From: Byssovorax sp.
GTDB taxonomy: Bacteria > Myxococcota_A > Polyangia > Polyangiales > Polyangiaceae
Length of the DNA: 42,345 bases
NCBI GenBank assembly: GCA_025362495.1
Contig: JANYGI010000008.1
Span: forward strand, 1-42,345
Reading direction: 5' to 3'
The stretch's first letter is position 1, and each line of letters opens with the position of its first letter. The notes beneath the pieces are model-generated. The model did no database searches, had not been told where the DNA came from, and worked only from the letters and a program-made list of their open reading frames with translations. The position numbers were made by a program, and so were the translations under genes. This document shows positions 14,890 to 22,809 of this stretch, piece after piece.

Positions 14890-16998
14890 TCAGAGAACCG
14901 GGAGCGGCTTCACCATCTTGATCGGGTTGATCAGATCGCGGAAGCGGATCGACTGCTCGCTCACCTGCATGTCGAGCACGATCACGCGCTTGGTGATCTC
15001 GTCGATCCGCGTCGACGCCGTCGCGAGGCGCGCCGTCAGCGTCTTGCGGAGCTCGTCGGCGAGCTTGTTCTTCTCGATGGCGTGCAGGCTGGTGTTGAGC
15101 TGATCGATCTGCGCGTCGAGCTGCCCGCGCTCGGCGTTGAGCTTGTCACGCTCGTCGAGCGACGTGCGGAGCTTGGCGCGCGCCTCCCACGCCTGGCGCA
15201 GCTGCGCGACCACGGCCTGATCGGCGCGGGGATCGGCGAGGTAGGCCTTCACCGCGTCGTCCGCGAGCTGATCGAGCCAGTCGATCTGCCGGCGCGTCTC
15301 CTTGCGCTCGTCGACGTCGAGCACCGCCGTCCCGTGCTTCGGGATGTCCATCGGCACGAGCGCGCTGCTCGTCCCGGTGTTGTCCTCGGTGCCCTTCGGC
15401 GCGTTGTTGAGGCGCGTCCCCCACTGGCGCGCGTGCTTGATCAGCGCCTTGGCGTCGGCGTCGCCGCCGTTCTTCACCGTGTACTTGGTGTGCGTCACCC
15501 AGTCGCGGTTGATCTCGAGGCGGCCGCCCTCGATCGCCGCGACGCGCGCGCCCTCCTCGTTCGAGGTGCTGTTGCTCTCGACGGCGAGGCTGCGCTCGAG
15601 CGCGAAGGGCACCGTCGCGGTCGCGCCGGGCGGGAGCGGATCCACCATTCCCTGGCCGAGAAATGCCCCATTTTCGAACACGGCGATCGGCCCGCGCTCG
15701 AGCAGTCCCTTGCCGTCGTTGGTGAAGCGCACGACGCGGAACGGGTGCGCCGTCGATCCGGGTACGCCGCCGTCGGGCGCGAAGAGGAAGATCGACTCGC
15801 CCGGCACCGGGCGCGCGACGAGCAGCACCATCGTCGCGCTGTTGTTCGGCACGTCGACGGGGAACGGCAGATCGTAGTGCGTCGTCCCCGACTCCATCGC
15901 CACTGCCGCGAGCGCGCGGACGTCGCGCGGTCCTGACGGGTTACTGCGCGGCGGGGGGGGCGGCGGCGGCGGCATCATCGACGGTCGCGGCGCCATCGGG
16001 CGTGTCGGGCTCGCCGCGGTCGCCGGCGCAGCGGACGCCCGGCCGCCCGGCCCGCTCTTCTTGTCGGCGCTGCGGGTGCCCCCGGCGAAGTCGCCCTTGG
16101 CGGTCTTGCGAGCCAGCGCGGCGCGCCCGGAGCCTCGTGCGTCGCTGTCTCCGTCCTTGGGGCGAGCCTCGTCCTTCTGCTGCTCGAGGAGCCCATCGAG
16201 CGTGTACCCCTGCCCTTCGCCGGCCTTCGGCGCCGGCATGTCGGCCGGCGGCGGCGCGGGCGGGCTCATGTCCGAGTTGAGGCTCGTCTCGCCGGTCGGC
16301 ACCGAGTTGATCACCTCGCCCTGATCGGTGACGATCGGTCGCTCGGGGATCACCGCCTTCTCGAGCGTCGACTGGAACGCGAGCGGCGCGCCCGCGACGA
16401 GCGAGAGCGTGATCCCCTTCCAGTCCTCGCCGGAGAGGTTCTGCACGATGCCCCAGGCCTGCAGATCGGCCGTCGATCCCGCCTTCGCGCCGCCGACGCC
16501 GGGGTTGATCACCAGCCGATACGAGGGCCGCCATACCGGCGTCTCGGCGACATAACCGACGATGAGATCATGCTCCTTGCCGTCGAGCGTGAGCTTGACC
16601 GTCTCGAGCTTGTCCTTCTTCTCTTTCTTCTTCGCCGGCGGCGGCTTGAGCAGCACCTGGAAGCGCGCGTCCTGCGCGTCGTCCTCGTCGTCGTCGGCCT
16701 CGTCGTGCTTGTCGACGGCGACGGGGAACGAGGCGCTGCGCACGCTGCTCCCGCCCTTCTCGATCACCGCGAGCGTCGCGAGGAAATCACCGACCTTCTC
16801 GTTGCGGACCTTGAAGCTCACCGCGTCGGCGTCGACGTGGCCTTCGCGCTCGAAGTACCCGACGCCGTTGCGGTAGATGACCACGCGCTTGAGGCCGAGC
16901 CCCGTGGCCTCGATGTCCGGTCCGCGAGCGCAGCCCAGCGAGAGGCCGGCGCCGAAGAGCAGCGCAGCGACCGAGATGAAGCGAGCTTTCGTCGACAT
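14890..16998 (-). CDS. DUF4139 domain lipoprotein
   Basis: 702-aa predicted lipoprotein (LSLGC, lipid Cys23). The N-terminal part (about 30-110) has the VVIYRNGVGYFER entry strand and a FKVRNEKVGDFLATLAV segment. The DUF4139 core includes GYVAETPVWRPSYRLVI and LQAWGIVQNLSGEDWKGITLSLVAGAPLAF, the signature of this family, which also occurs in MuiA-like proteins. A Pro/Met/Gly-rich insert with nine consecutive prolines (about 320-370) interrupts the domain. A second beta region (about 375-560) leads to a long coiled coil (about 565-690, LRQAWEARAKLRTSLDERDK...). Function is unknown; an envelope location is supported. ATG at 16998 starts the signal peptide; an upstream in-frame Met (17037) would add a non-signal extension. 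Confidence 0.85.
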   Translation of the reverse strand: MSTKARFISVAALLFGAGLSLGCARGPDIEATGLGLKRVVIYRNGVGYFEREGHVDADAVSFKVRNEKVGDFLATLAVIEKGGSSVRSASFPVAVDKHDEADDDEDDAQDARFQVLLKPPPAKKKEKKDKLETVKLTLDGKEHDLIVGYVAETPVWRPSYRLVINPGVGGAKAGSTADLQAWGIVQNLSGEDWKGITLSLVAGAPLAFQSTLEKAVIPERPIVTDQGEVINSVPTGETSLNSDMSPPAPPPADMPAPKAGEGQGYTLDGLLEQQKDEARPKDGDSDARGSGRAALARKTAKGDFAGGTRSADKKSGPGGRASAAPATAASPTRPMAPRPSMMPPPPPPPPRSNPSGPRDVRALAAVAMESGTTHYDLPFPVDVPNNSATMVLLVARPVPGESIFLFAPDGGVPGSTAHPFRVVRFTNDGKGLLERGPIAVFENGAFLGQGMVDPLPPGATATVPFALERSLAVESNSTSNEEGARVAAIEGGRLEINRDWVTHTKYTVKNGGDADAKALIKHARQWGTRLNNAPKGTEDNTGTSSALVPMDIPKHGTAVLDVDERKETRRQIDWLDQLADDAVKAYLADPRADQAVVAQLRQAWEARAKLRTSLDERDKLNAERGQLDAQIDQLNTSLHAIEKNKLADELRKTLTARLATASTRIDEITKRVIVLDMQVSEQSIRFRDLINPIKMVKPLPVL

Positions 16999-17064
16999 AG
17001 GCCGGGCAGGATACACAGGACCCGCCGCCTCGCCCACACCGTCCGGGGCCGCTCGGCTCCGAGC

Positions 17065-18195
17065 TCAGCCGGTGCGCCAGTCGAGCGGCAAATCGAGGAA
17101 GCCCTCGTTGCAGAGGAACTCGTACAGGCCCTCGCACAGCTCGCCGAGGATCATGCTGAAGACGCGAGGATCGGTGATGAACTGCACCGTCTCTTCGCGC
17201 TCGGTGCCGGCGGTGTCGGCGAGGCGCGCGAGGAGCTGATCCTCGGCGAAGCCCACGAGGCGGACCATCAAGCGCCGCTCGAAGGCCGCGCGAAACCGCG
17301 GGAACGCGTCGGCGCTGATCTTGTACGCGAAGGCGCGCCCCTCGAACGTCGCCGACTGGTGGATCACCTCGCGCGCGAGCTCGGGCGCGACGGCGTGGAG
17401 CTGCTTGCAGAAGAAGTCGACGAGCACGCCGTGGAAGGCCGACACGATGCGCTTGAGCTCGCTTGATCGCCTCGAAAGAAAGGCGTCCTGCATGTCTTTG
17501 CCGATCTTCGCGAGCAGATCGACGGCGCGCTCTTTCACCTCGTCGGAGGCGTAGTCGAAGCCCCCGAGCTCGTTCTTGAGGCGGTTCTCGTAGCGCGCGA
17601 GCAGGTAGAAAATCGCCTGCTCACCGTGCTGGATCACCTTGGTGCTGCCGTCTTTTCCGCGGGTCTTCTCGTGGAGCTCCGACTGGAAGAACAGGCGCGC
17701 CAGCTTGCGGTGGATCTCCTTCAGCCGCCGCTCGACGAGCAGCGACGGCGCCCCGGCCGGGAACACCCGCTGGAGCAAGCCGCGGAAAATCTTCTCGTGC
17801 GACTCGCGCACGGCGTCGCGCGCGGCCGCTCCGTGCGACGCCGCCGACGACTGCGCCTGGATCTCCTTGAGCTGCGCGACCACCTCGGCGGTGATGGCGT
17901 CGAGCTCGGGGTTGGTCTCGAGATCGGCCTTGTAGTGAACGATCCGGGCCTGAACCTGCTCCTCCAGCAGGCCGAGGGCCATCTCGCAAATCTGGTCCTT
18001 GATCGCCTGACTGGCGTGCTCTCCCTGGGCCGGCGTCCGCATCGGCGATCGCATCGGAGGCGGCGCGGCGCCCGTGGGAGGCGGGAGCCTCTGCGACGAG
18101 ATCGTCGGCGCGGACATGGCCCGGAGCGGCGGAGGCGGAGGCGGTTTACGCGGCGGTCCGGGGGGTCCGGCAGTCATGGGGGCTCGGCGGAGCAT
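17065..18195 (-). CDS. Hypothetical protein, Pro-rich N-terminus and all-helical body
   Basis: 376 aa (from ATG 18195; ATG codons at 18177 or 18117 are alternatives). No family was recognised. Residues 1-55 are low-complexity Pro/Arg/Ala/Ser (PPRKPPPPPP). The rest is a continuous series of amphipathic helices, for example QAIKDQICEMALGLLEEQVQARI, LLVERRLKEIHRKLARLFF, VIQHGEQAIFYLLARYENRL and EGLYEFLCNEGFLDLPLDW. No signal peptide, membrane helix or catalytic motif is visible, so it is probably cytoplasmic. Its start region is divergent to the sulfatase-like gene with 72 bases between. It follows the DUF4139 gene in the reverse sense and is read toward it (66 bases between), so co-transcription is possible. 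Confidence 0.75.
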   Translation of the reverse strand: MLRRAPMTAGPPGPPRKPPPPPPLRAMSAPTISSQRLPPPTGAAPPPMRSPMRTPAQGEHASQAIKDQICEMALGLLEEQVQARIVHYKADLETNPELDAITAEVVAQLKEIQAQSSAASHGAAARDAVRESHEKIFRGLLQRVFPAGAPSLLVERRLKEIHRKLARLFFQSELHEKTRGKDGSTKVIQHGEQAIFYLLARYENRLKNELGGFDYASDEVKERAVDLLAKIGKDMQDAFLSRRSSELKRIVSAFHGVLVDFFCKQLHAVAPELAREVIHQSATFEGRAFAYKISADAFPRFRAAFERRLMVRLVGFAEDQLLARLADTAGTEREETVQFITDPRVFSMILGELCEGLYEFLCNEGFLDLPLDWRTG

Positions 18196-18267
18196 ATCCG
18201 AAGCCTTTCGAGCAGGTGCAGTTTTGGGCGCCCGGCACCGGCGTTTGGAGGTAAAGAGCGCGTTCCC

Positions 18268-19668
18268 ATGCAGATCGCCACTCCCTCCTTCGCCCTCGCC
18301 GCTGCGGCCGCCCTCGCTTGCTCGGCCTGCTCCGGCGATCCCGCCCCCGCGACGATCGCTCCGCCCCCTGGCCCGCCGATCGCGAGCGCGCCTGTCGCCT
18401 CGGCGTCGCCGCCGATCGCGAGCGCTGCCCCGAGCGCCACGCCGATGGCGAGCGCCGTCGCGACCGCGGAGCCGGCGGCAGGCCCGCTCACGGCGCCTCC
18501 TGGCAAGCTCAACGTCCTGTTCCTCACCATCGACAGCCTGCGCGCCGACATGCCCTGGAACGGGTACGAGCGCGACATCGCCCCGGTGATGACGGCCTTC
18601 GAGAAGAAGGCAGTCAGTTACACCCGCGCTTACTCCATCTCTTCGTACACCGCGATGAGCCTCGGCGGCCTCCTCGGCGACCGCTATCCCGGTGAGATGG
18701 AGCGGAGTGGCTACTTCTTCTCGAGCTACCCGGACAGCGTGCTGATGTTCCCCGAGGTGCTCCAGAAGGCCGGAGTCCGCACCCTGGCGGGGCACGCGCA
18801 CTTTTACTTCGATCAGAAAGCAGGCTTTCGCCAGGGGTTCGACGACTACGAGATGGTCGCCGGGCTCTCGGCCGACAACAAGACCGACAAGAACATCACC
18901 AGCCCTCAGCACCTCGAGCTGGCCAAGAAGATGCTGTCGGACAGGGCCAACACCGGCAAGACGTTCTTCGCGTGGTTCCATTTCATGGATCCGCACGACC
19001 AGTACATGCCCCACGAGGGCATCGGTCCGTACGGCAAATCGGCTCGCGACAAGTACGACGCCGAGGTGACGTTCATCGACCAGCACCTCGGAAAGCTGCT
19101 GGAGTTCGTCGATCAGCAGCCCTGGGGCAAAGACACCGCCGTCATCATCTCGAGCGATCACGGAGAGGCCTTTGGCGAGCACAAGATGCATCGCCACGGC
19201 TTCGAGATCTACGAGATGCTGGTGCGCGTCCCGCTGATGATCCGCGCGCCGGGCATCACCCCGCGTCGCATCGACACGCCTCGCAGCGCCATCGATCTCC
19301 CGGCGACGTTCCTCGAGCTCACGGGCACGCCCCAGGAGCCGAGCTTCCAGGGCAAGAGCCTCGTCCCGGAGCTGTACGGCAAGGCCGCGGAAGAGCGCGA
19401 CGTCATCGTCGATCTGCCGCGCACGAGCGACAACGATCGTCGCCGCGCGCTGATCCACGGCAAATACAAGCTGCTTTCGTTCGGTGACGACGACGCCTAT
19501 GGCCTCTACGACGTGGTCGCCGATCCGCTCGAGAGTGACGATCTCAAGCGCAAGGAGCCGGCCCTGTTCGAGGAGATGAAGAAGCGCTACAAGGGCCTTC
19601 CGCTCAAGGACATCTGCCCCAAGCACACCGAGAAGCTCAAGGACAAGAAGAAGGGCAAGAAGTGCTGA
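18268..19668 (+). CDS. Sulfatase-fold lipoprotein without the formylglycine motif
   Basis: 466 aa. An exported lipoprotein-type N-terminus (Cys18 or Cys21) is followed by an Ala/Pro/Ser linker to about residue 78, then an alkaline-phosphatase/sulfatase-fold domain. Metal-binding segments are intact: LFLTIDSLRAD (Asp89) near the start, the FMDPHDQYMPHEG segment in the middle, and SSDHGEAFGEH with a following RHG. The active-site loop reads AYSISSYTAMSLGGLLGDRYPG (about 121-142). No C/S-x-P-x-R sulfatase motif is present, so formylglycine-dependent sulfatase activity is doubtful. A Ser or Thr nucleophile, as in phosphoethanolamine or phosphoglycerol transferases, fits better. GGAGG is about 17 bases before the ATG. 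Envelope glycan or lipid modification is inferred. Confidence 0.85.
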   Translation: MQIATPSFALAAAAALACSACSGDPAPATIAPPPGPPIASAPVASASPPIASAAPSATPMASAVATAEPAAGPLTAPPGKLNVLFLTIDSLRADMPWNGYERDIAPVMTAFEKKAVSYTRAYSISSYTAMSLGGLLGDRYPGEMERSGYFFSSYPDSVLMFPEVLQKAGVRTLAGHAHFYFDQKAGFRQGFDDYEMVAGLSADNKTDKNITSPQHLELAKKMLSDRANTGKTFFAWFHFMDPHDQYMPHEGIGPYGKSARDKYDAEVTFIDQHLGKLLEFVDQQPWGKDTAVIISSDHGEAFGEHKMHRHGFEIYEMLVRVPLMIRAPGITPRRIDTPRSAIDLPATFLELTGTPQEPSFQGKSLVPELYGKAAEERDVIVDLPRTSDNDRRRALIHGKYKLLSFGDDDAYGLYDVVADPLESDDLKRKEPALFEEMKKRYKGLPLKDICPKHTEKLKDKKKGKKC

Positions 19669-19741
19669 GCAGCTGAAGGGCGAGGCTCTGGCCCGGCCCG
19701 GCCGCCTCGCTCGGCTCCTCGACGGCTCGCGAATCGACCGC

Positions 19742-21031
19742 TCACGCCGGCGTGGGCGGCGGCGGCGCAGGCTTGGCGGAGAGGAACGTCACGGTGCTGT
19801 TGTGCCAGTCGACGAGCTGGCGCGAGGTGCCGTCGCGGTAGCCGAGATCGCGGTAGTGCGCGGCGCCATGGCGCTTCAGGCGCTGCATCGCACCGATGCC
19901 GCGGAACGCGGTGGGCACCATCTTCGCGGCGACGATGTTCGTGCCGCGGAGGGGGACCAGCCACGAGCTGCCGTGCATCGGGAAGAGATCGTCGAAGGCG
20001 TGCAGCGCGGTGCGGACCTCGTGGAACGGGACGCCGGTCTGCTCGGAGAGCCACCCGAGCTCCTGGTCGGCGCGATCGGCCAGGTAGAAGCCGCCGAAGC
20101 CCCAGAGGAAGACCTGCCAGAGCAGCGCGTAGCGACGGAAGCTCGGGCGCGTGCGGAGGATGCGCAGGCCGTCGCGGAACGTGGCCGGCAGCGTCGGGCT
20201 CGGCGGCGCGGAGTCGTGGCAGAAGAGATCGATGGCGGCCTTGAGGATGGAGAGGCGCCCGCGGTGCTCGACGTAGAACGAGGCCTGCACCGGCGGATGC
20301 TTCCCGTCGTGCAGCGCTTCGGCGAGGATCGTGCTGCACGGCGGGGGCGCGCTCGGCTCGAACGGCGCTCCGGCGAGCTCCCCGGCCAGCGCCAGCGAGA
20401 GCTTGGGGTGATCGCGATACGCCTTGTAAAGCAGGGCCAGGCGCTCGCTGCGCGACTTGATGAAGAAGACGTGATCGTGGATGAGGTCGTGATAGCCCAG
20501 CACGGCCGCAGGGCCCGCGAGGCGCGGCGCGGCGCGCCTCAGGGCGCGGAGGCGATCGAGCAGCGCGCGCTCGACCCAGAACGAGTACCGCCACAGATCC
20601 GGGAGGAAGACGTCGTTGATCGCGCCGAAGCCTCCGGCCTCGAAGCGCGCGTGAGAGTCGCGAAAGTCGGCGAGATCGACGAGCGAGATGCCGAGAGGAG
20701 CGACCTTGTCGTGGACACGGGGCACGTCGCGCGGGGTGTTGTCGCGGGCGATGAAGAACCCGCCGTGCTCGATGCCGAGGTAGCGCATCCAGCCGACGAC
20801 CTTGAAGAGATCGGGGAAGCCCCAGTGGCCTCCCTTCGCCTCGACGAGCACGGACCGCGGCGTCCCACCGTCGTAGCGCGTCGCCACGACGTCGAGCTCG
20901 AGCACGTCGGTGAACGCGCGCTCGTGGATGCCACGCTCCACGAAGTACCCGGCTGCCTGAAACAGGCCGGCCACGTAATCTTCGAGCTCCGTGCCAGAAC
21001 CAGGAACCGCGGCCAACCCGATGTGCACCAT
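19742..21031 (-). CDS. Predicted PD-(D/E)XK-fold nuclease-like protein with large C-terminal region
   Basis: 429 aa. The N-terminal ~95 residues look like a restriction-endonuclease-type (PD-(D/E)XK/Mrr-like) domain: a helix with conserved Glu (GTELEDYVAGLFQAAGYFVERG), then TDVLELDVVA with Asp47, and VLVEAKGGHWGFPDLFKVVGWMRYLG with the E-A-K pair Glu64/Lys66. The remaining 330 residues are not recognised; they mix helices and aromatic-rich strands (LLWQVFLWGFGGFYLA). ATG at 21031 has a strong GGGAGG 4-5 bases before it; an ATG 24 bases earlier is less likely. It begins 73 bases past the 3' end of tRNA-Gly in the same orientation. No methyltransferase or helicase partner is adjacent, so restriction is not supported; RNA or DNA processing remains open. 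Confidence 0.7.
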   Translation of the reverse strand: MVHIGLAAVPGSGTELEDYVAGLFQAAGYFVERGIHERAFTDVLELDVVATRYDGGTPRSVLVEAKGGHWGFPDLFKVVGWMRYLGIEHGGFFIARDNTPRDVPRVHDKVAPLGISLVDLADFRDSHARFEAGGFGAINDVFLPDLWRYSFWVERALLDRLRALRRAAPRLAGPAAVLGYHDLIHDHVFFIKSRSERLALLYKAYRDHPKLSLALAGELAGAPFEPSAPPPCSTILAEALHDGKHPPVQASFYVEHRGRLSILKAAIDLFCHDSAPPSPTLPATFRDGLRILRTRPSFRRYALLWQVFLWGFGGFYLADRADQELGWLSEQTGVPFHEVRTALHAFDDLFPMHGSSWLVPLRGTNIVAAKMVPTAFRGIGAMQRLKRHGAAHYRDLGYRDGTSRQLVDWHNSTVTFLSAKPAPPPPTPA

Positions 21032-21103
21032 GCTGCCTCCCCCCAAAATCGACACGGCGTTAGCGCGTCAGAGCGGGAGGTTACACGGCTTGGAATGAAA
21101 GGA

Positions 21104-21178
<75 letters not shown>

Positions 21179-21513
21179 AAGCGTCCGACCCGGGGACCGG
21201 GAACATGCCCGATCCGTCCAGGTTCGCCGTGGGGACCGGAACTCCCCGACAAGCGACGGGGACTAGGTATCCCCCACGTCAGGAACTGTCAAGGGCTCGG
21301 GGAAAAAAGATTGGTTGCCCGTGTTTTCTACTAGTCCTGAACGGTTGCCACGACGCTCTGGTCGAGTATGGTTGACCGAACGCGGACAGCGCGACGCGGC
21401 GTCAGCCCCGGGCAGCTCTCAAATGGGGAGAGAGCGTGCCCTGCTCGTTCGGGAGGGGGGGCAGTCGACCTTCGGGGCCGGCGCCGCGCGGCATCTGCAA
21501 TTGGGGGGGAAAA
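21179..21513. other. Intergenic region between tRNA-Gly and the FHA gene
   Basis: 335 bases without a gene. It must hold the tRNA promoter (- strand) and the FHA gene promoter (+ strand). A candidate for the latter is TTGCCA (21345-21350), 16 bases, TATGGT (21367-21372). The leader of the FHA mRNA would be about 135 bases. No clear riboswitch or attenuator was seen; short GGGGAC repeats (for example 21232-21265) may pair with each other. Confidence 0.4.
21345..21372 (+). promoter_or_regulatory. Putative promoter of the FHA-AAA-Fis gene
   Basis: TTGCCA at 21345-21350 and TATGGT at 21367-21372 with a 16-base spacer. Four of six -35 positions and four of six -10 positions match the sigma70 consensus. 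No GG-N10-GC sigma54 pair was found in this region. Confidence 0.35.
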
Positions 21514-22782
21514 ATGAGCGATCATCAGGCGCTGAGGATCAGCGGTGTGGAGTCGGGCGCGTCCACTCCGCAACAAACCAAGGAATACCGGTCGGGCGTC
21601 TTCACGAAAGCGCGGCGAGAAGGGGGCGGTGGCTGGGGACTCGTCGCAATCGACCTGGTCGAGCCGCCCAACCCCGTCACGCTCGGGGATGGCGCGGTCG
21701 TGGGGTCCGCTTCGCGCGAGGCTCGCGTCGAGGGCCCGGGCGTGGCGGCCGAGCACATGCGCGTCACGGTGCGCTCGGACGGCTGCTACTTCGAGGATCT
21801 CGGCGGCGCCGAGGGCACGTTCGTCGGCGGGGTCCGCGCGCGGCGCATCAGCGTCATGCATGGCGATGTCGTCCGGCTCGGCCGCCAGCTCGCCATCTTC
21901 GTCGAACGCGATCTTGCCTCGTATGCAGGCTCGATCGAGCGATCGGGGGATCTGGTGCACGGCCCGAAGCAGCGCCGCGACTGGATCGATCCCGTGCTCG
22001 ACATGGTGCGGTCCGGGTCGTCCGTCTGCATCGAGGGGCCGCCGGGCGTGGGCAAACGCACCCTGGCCAGGCTCGCTGCCGCGCTGCGCGAGGCGGCCGG
22101 CGAGGTCGTCACGATCGACGGCTCGGCCGAGGTGAAGCCGACGACGGCCGCGGCCCCGGGCGCCCGCCCGACGACGTGGCTGGTGTTCGACGCCGACAAG
22201 CTGCCTCGACCGATCCAGCTCGAGATCGCGCATTCCGTCGGCCGATCCAGCGGCGTGGTGATCATCGCGACGATGAGCCAGCCGCTCGAACGAGCGACGG
22301 GCGACGGGCTCGTCGCGCCGTGGTTCGCGTCGCTCTTCTCCGGCAAGCGCGTGCCGATCCCTGCCCTCGAGGCGCGCCGCGAAGACGTGCCCGCCATCGT
22401 GCGCGACATCGCGGATCGCCGCGGGATCGCCCTCGATCGCATCACCCCCGAGCTGCTCGAGGCCCTGGTCCGCGCGGGCTGGCCCGGCGGCGTACCTCAG
22501 CTCGAGGCTACGCTGGTCGCGGCGGCCGAGGCCTCGCCCGAAGGGCCTCTGCTCGTCTCGACCGTCTCCGGGACGCTCGCGCGGGCCACGCGCCTCAAGC
22601 CTTCCTTGCCGCCTTCGGCCGATCCCGCGCTCGCGCGCGCGCGCCTCGAAGACGCGCTCGCTCGCGCCAACGGCTCGGTAGCCTCGGCCGCTCGCTCGCT
22701 CGGGATGTCCCGCCAGGCCATCTACCGCGAGGCCGATCGGCTCGGGCTCGACATCGCGCGACGCAAGCTCCCGCGCGGCTGA
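21514..22782 (+). CDS. FHA domain / AAA+ ATPase / Fis-type HTH regulator-like protein, no GAFTGA motif
   Basis: 422 aa. A degenerate FHA domain (about 55-132; AEHMRVTVRSDGCYFEDL, MHGDVVRLGRQLAIFVE) comes first. An AAA+ domain follows (about 150-360) with Walker A GPPGVGKRT (175-183) and a weak Walker B (TWLVFDADKL). The sensor/lid part IPALEARREDVPAIVRDIADRRG is typical of bacterial enhancer-binding proteins. A Fis-type helix-turn-helix lies at the C-terminus (ARANGSVASAARSLGMSRQAIYREADRLGL). Myxobacteria have many FHA-containing sigma54 activators, but here the GAFTGA sigma54-contact loop and its ESELFG lead-in are absent. It probably binds DNA and ATP without activating sigma54, perhaps as a repressor or co-regulator controlled by a phosphoprotein partner. 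A G-rich Shine-Dalgarno-like run precedes the ATG. Confidence 0.85.
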   Translation: MSDHQALRISGVESGASTPQQTKEYRSGVFTKARREGGGGWGLVAIDLVEPPNPVTLGDGAVVGSASREARVEGPGVAAEHMRVTVRSDGCYFEDLGGAEGTFVGGVRARRISVMHGDVVRLGRQLAIFVERDLASYAGSIERSGDLVHGPKQRRDWIDPVLDMVRSGSSVCIEGPPGVGKRTLARLAAALREAAGEVVTIDGSAEVKPTTAAAPGARPTTWLVFDADKLPRPIQLEIAHSVGRSSGVVIIATMSQPLERATGDGLVAPWFASLFSGKRVPIPALEARREDVPAIVRDIADRRGIALDRITPELLEALVRAGWPGGVPQLEATLVAAAEASPEGPLLVSTVSGTLARATRLKPSLPPSADPALARARLEDALARANGSVASAARSLGMSRQAIYREADRLGLDIARRKLPRG

Positions 22783-22784
22783 TC

Positions 22785-22803
22785 GACGCCCCCCACGGGC
22801 GTC
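22785..22803. terminator. GC hairpin between convergent genes, possible bidirectional terminator
   Basis: GACGCCC (22785-22791) pairs perfectly with GGGCGTC (22797-22803) across a CCCAC loop, in the 27-base gap between the FHA gene stop (22782) and the MEMO-family gene stop (22810). There is no T tract, so Rho-independent termination is uncertain. Confidence 0.4.
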
Positions 22804-22809
22804 CGGACG

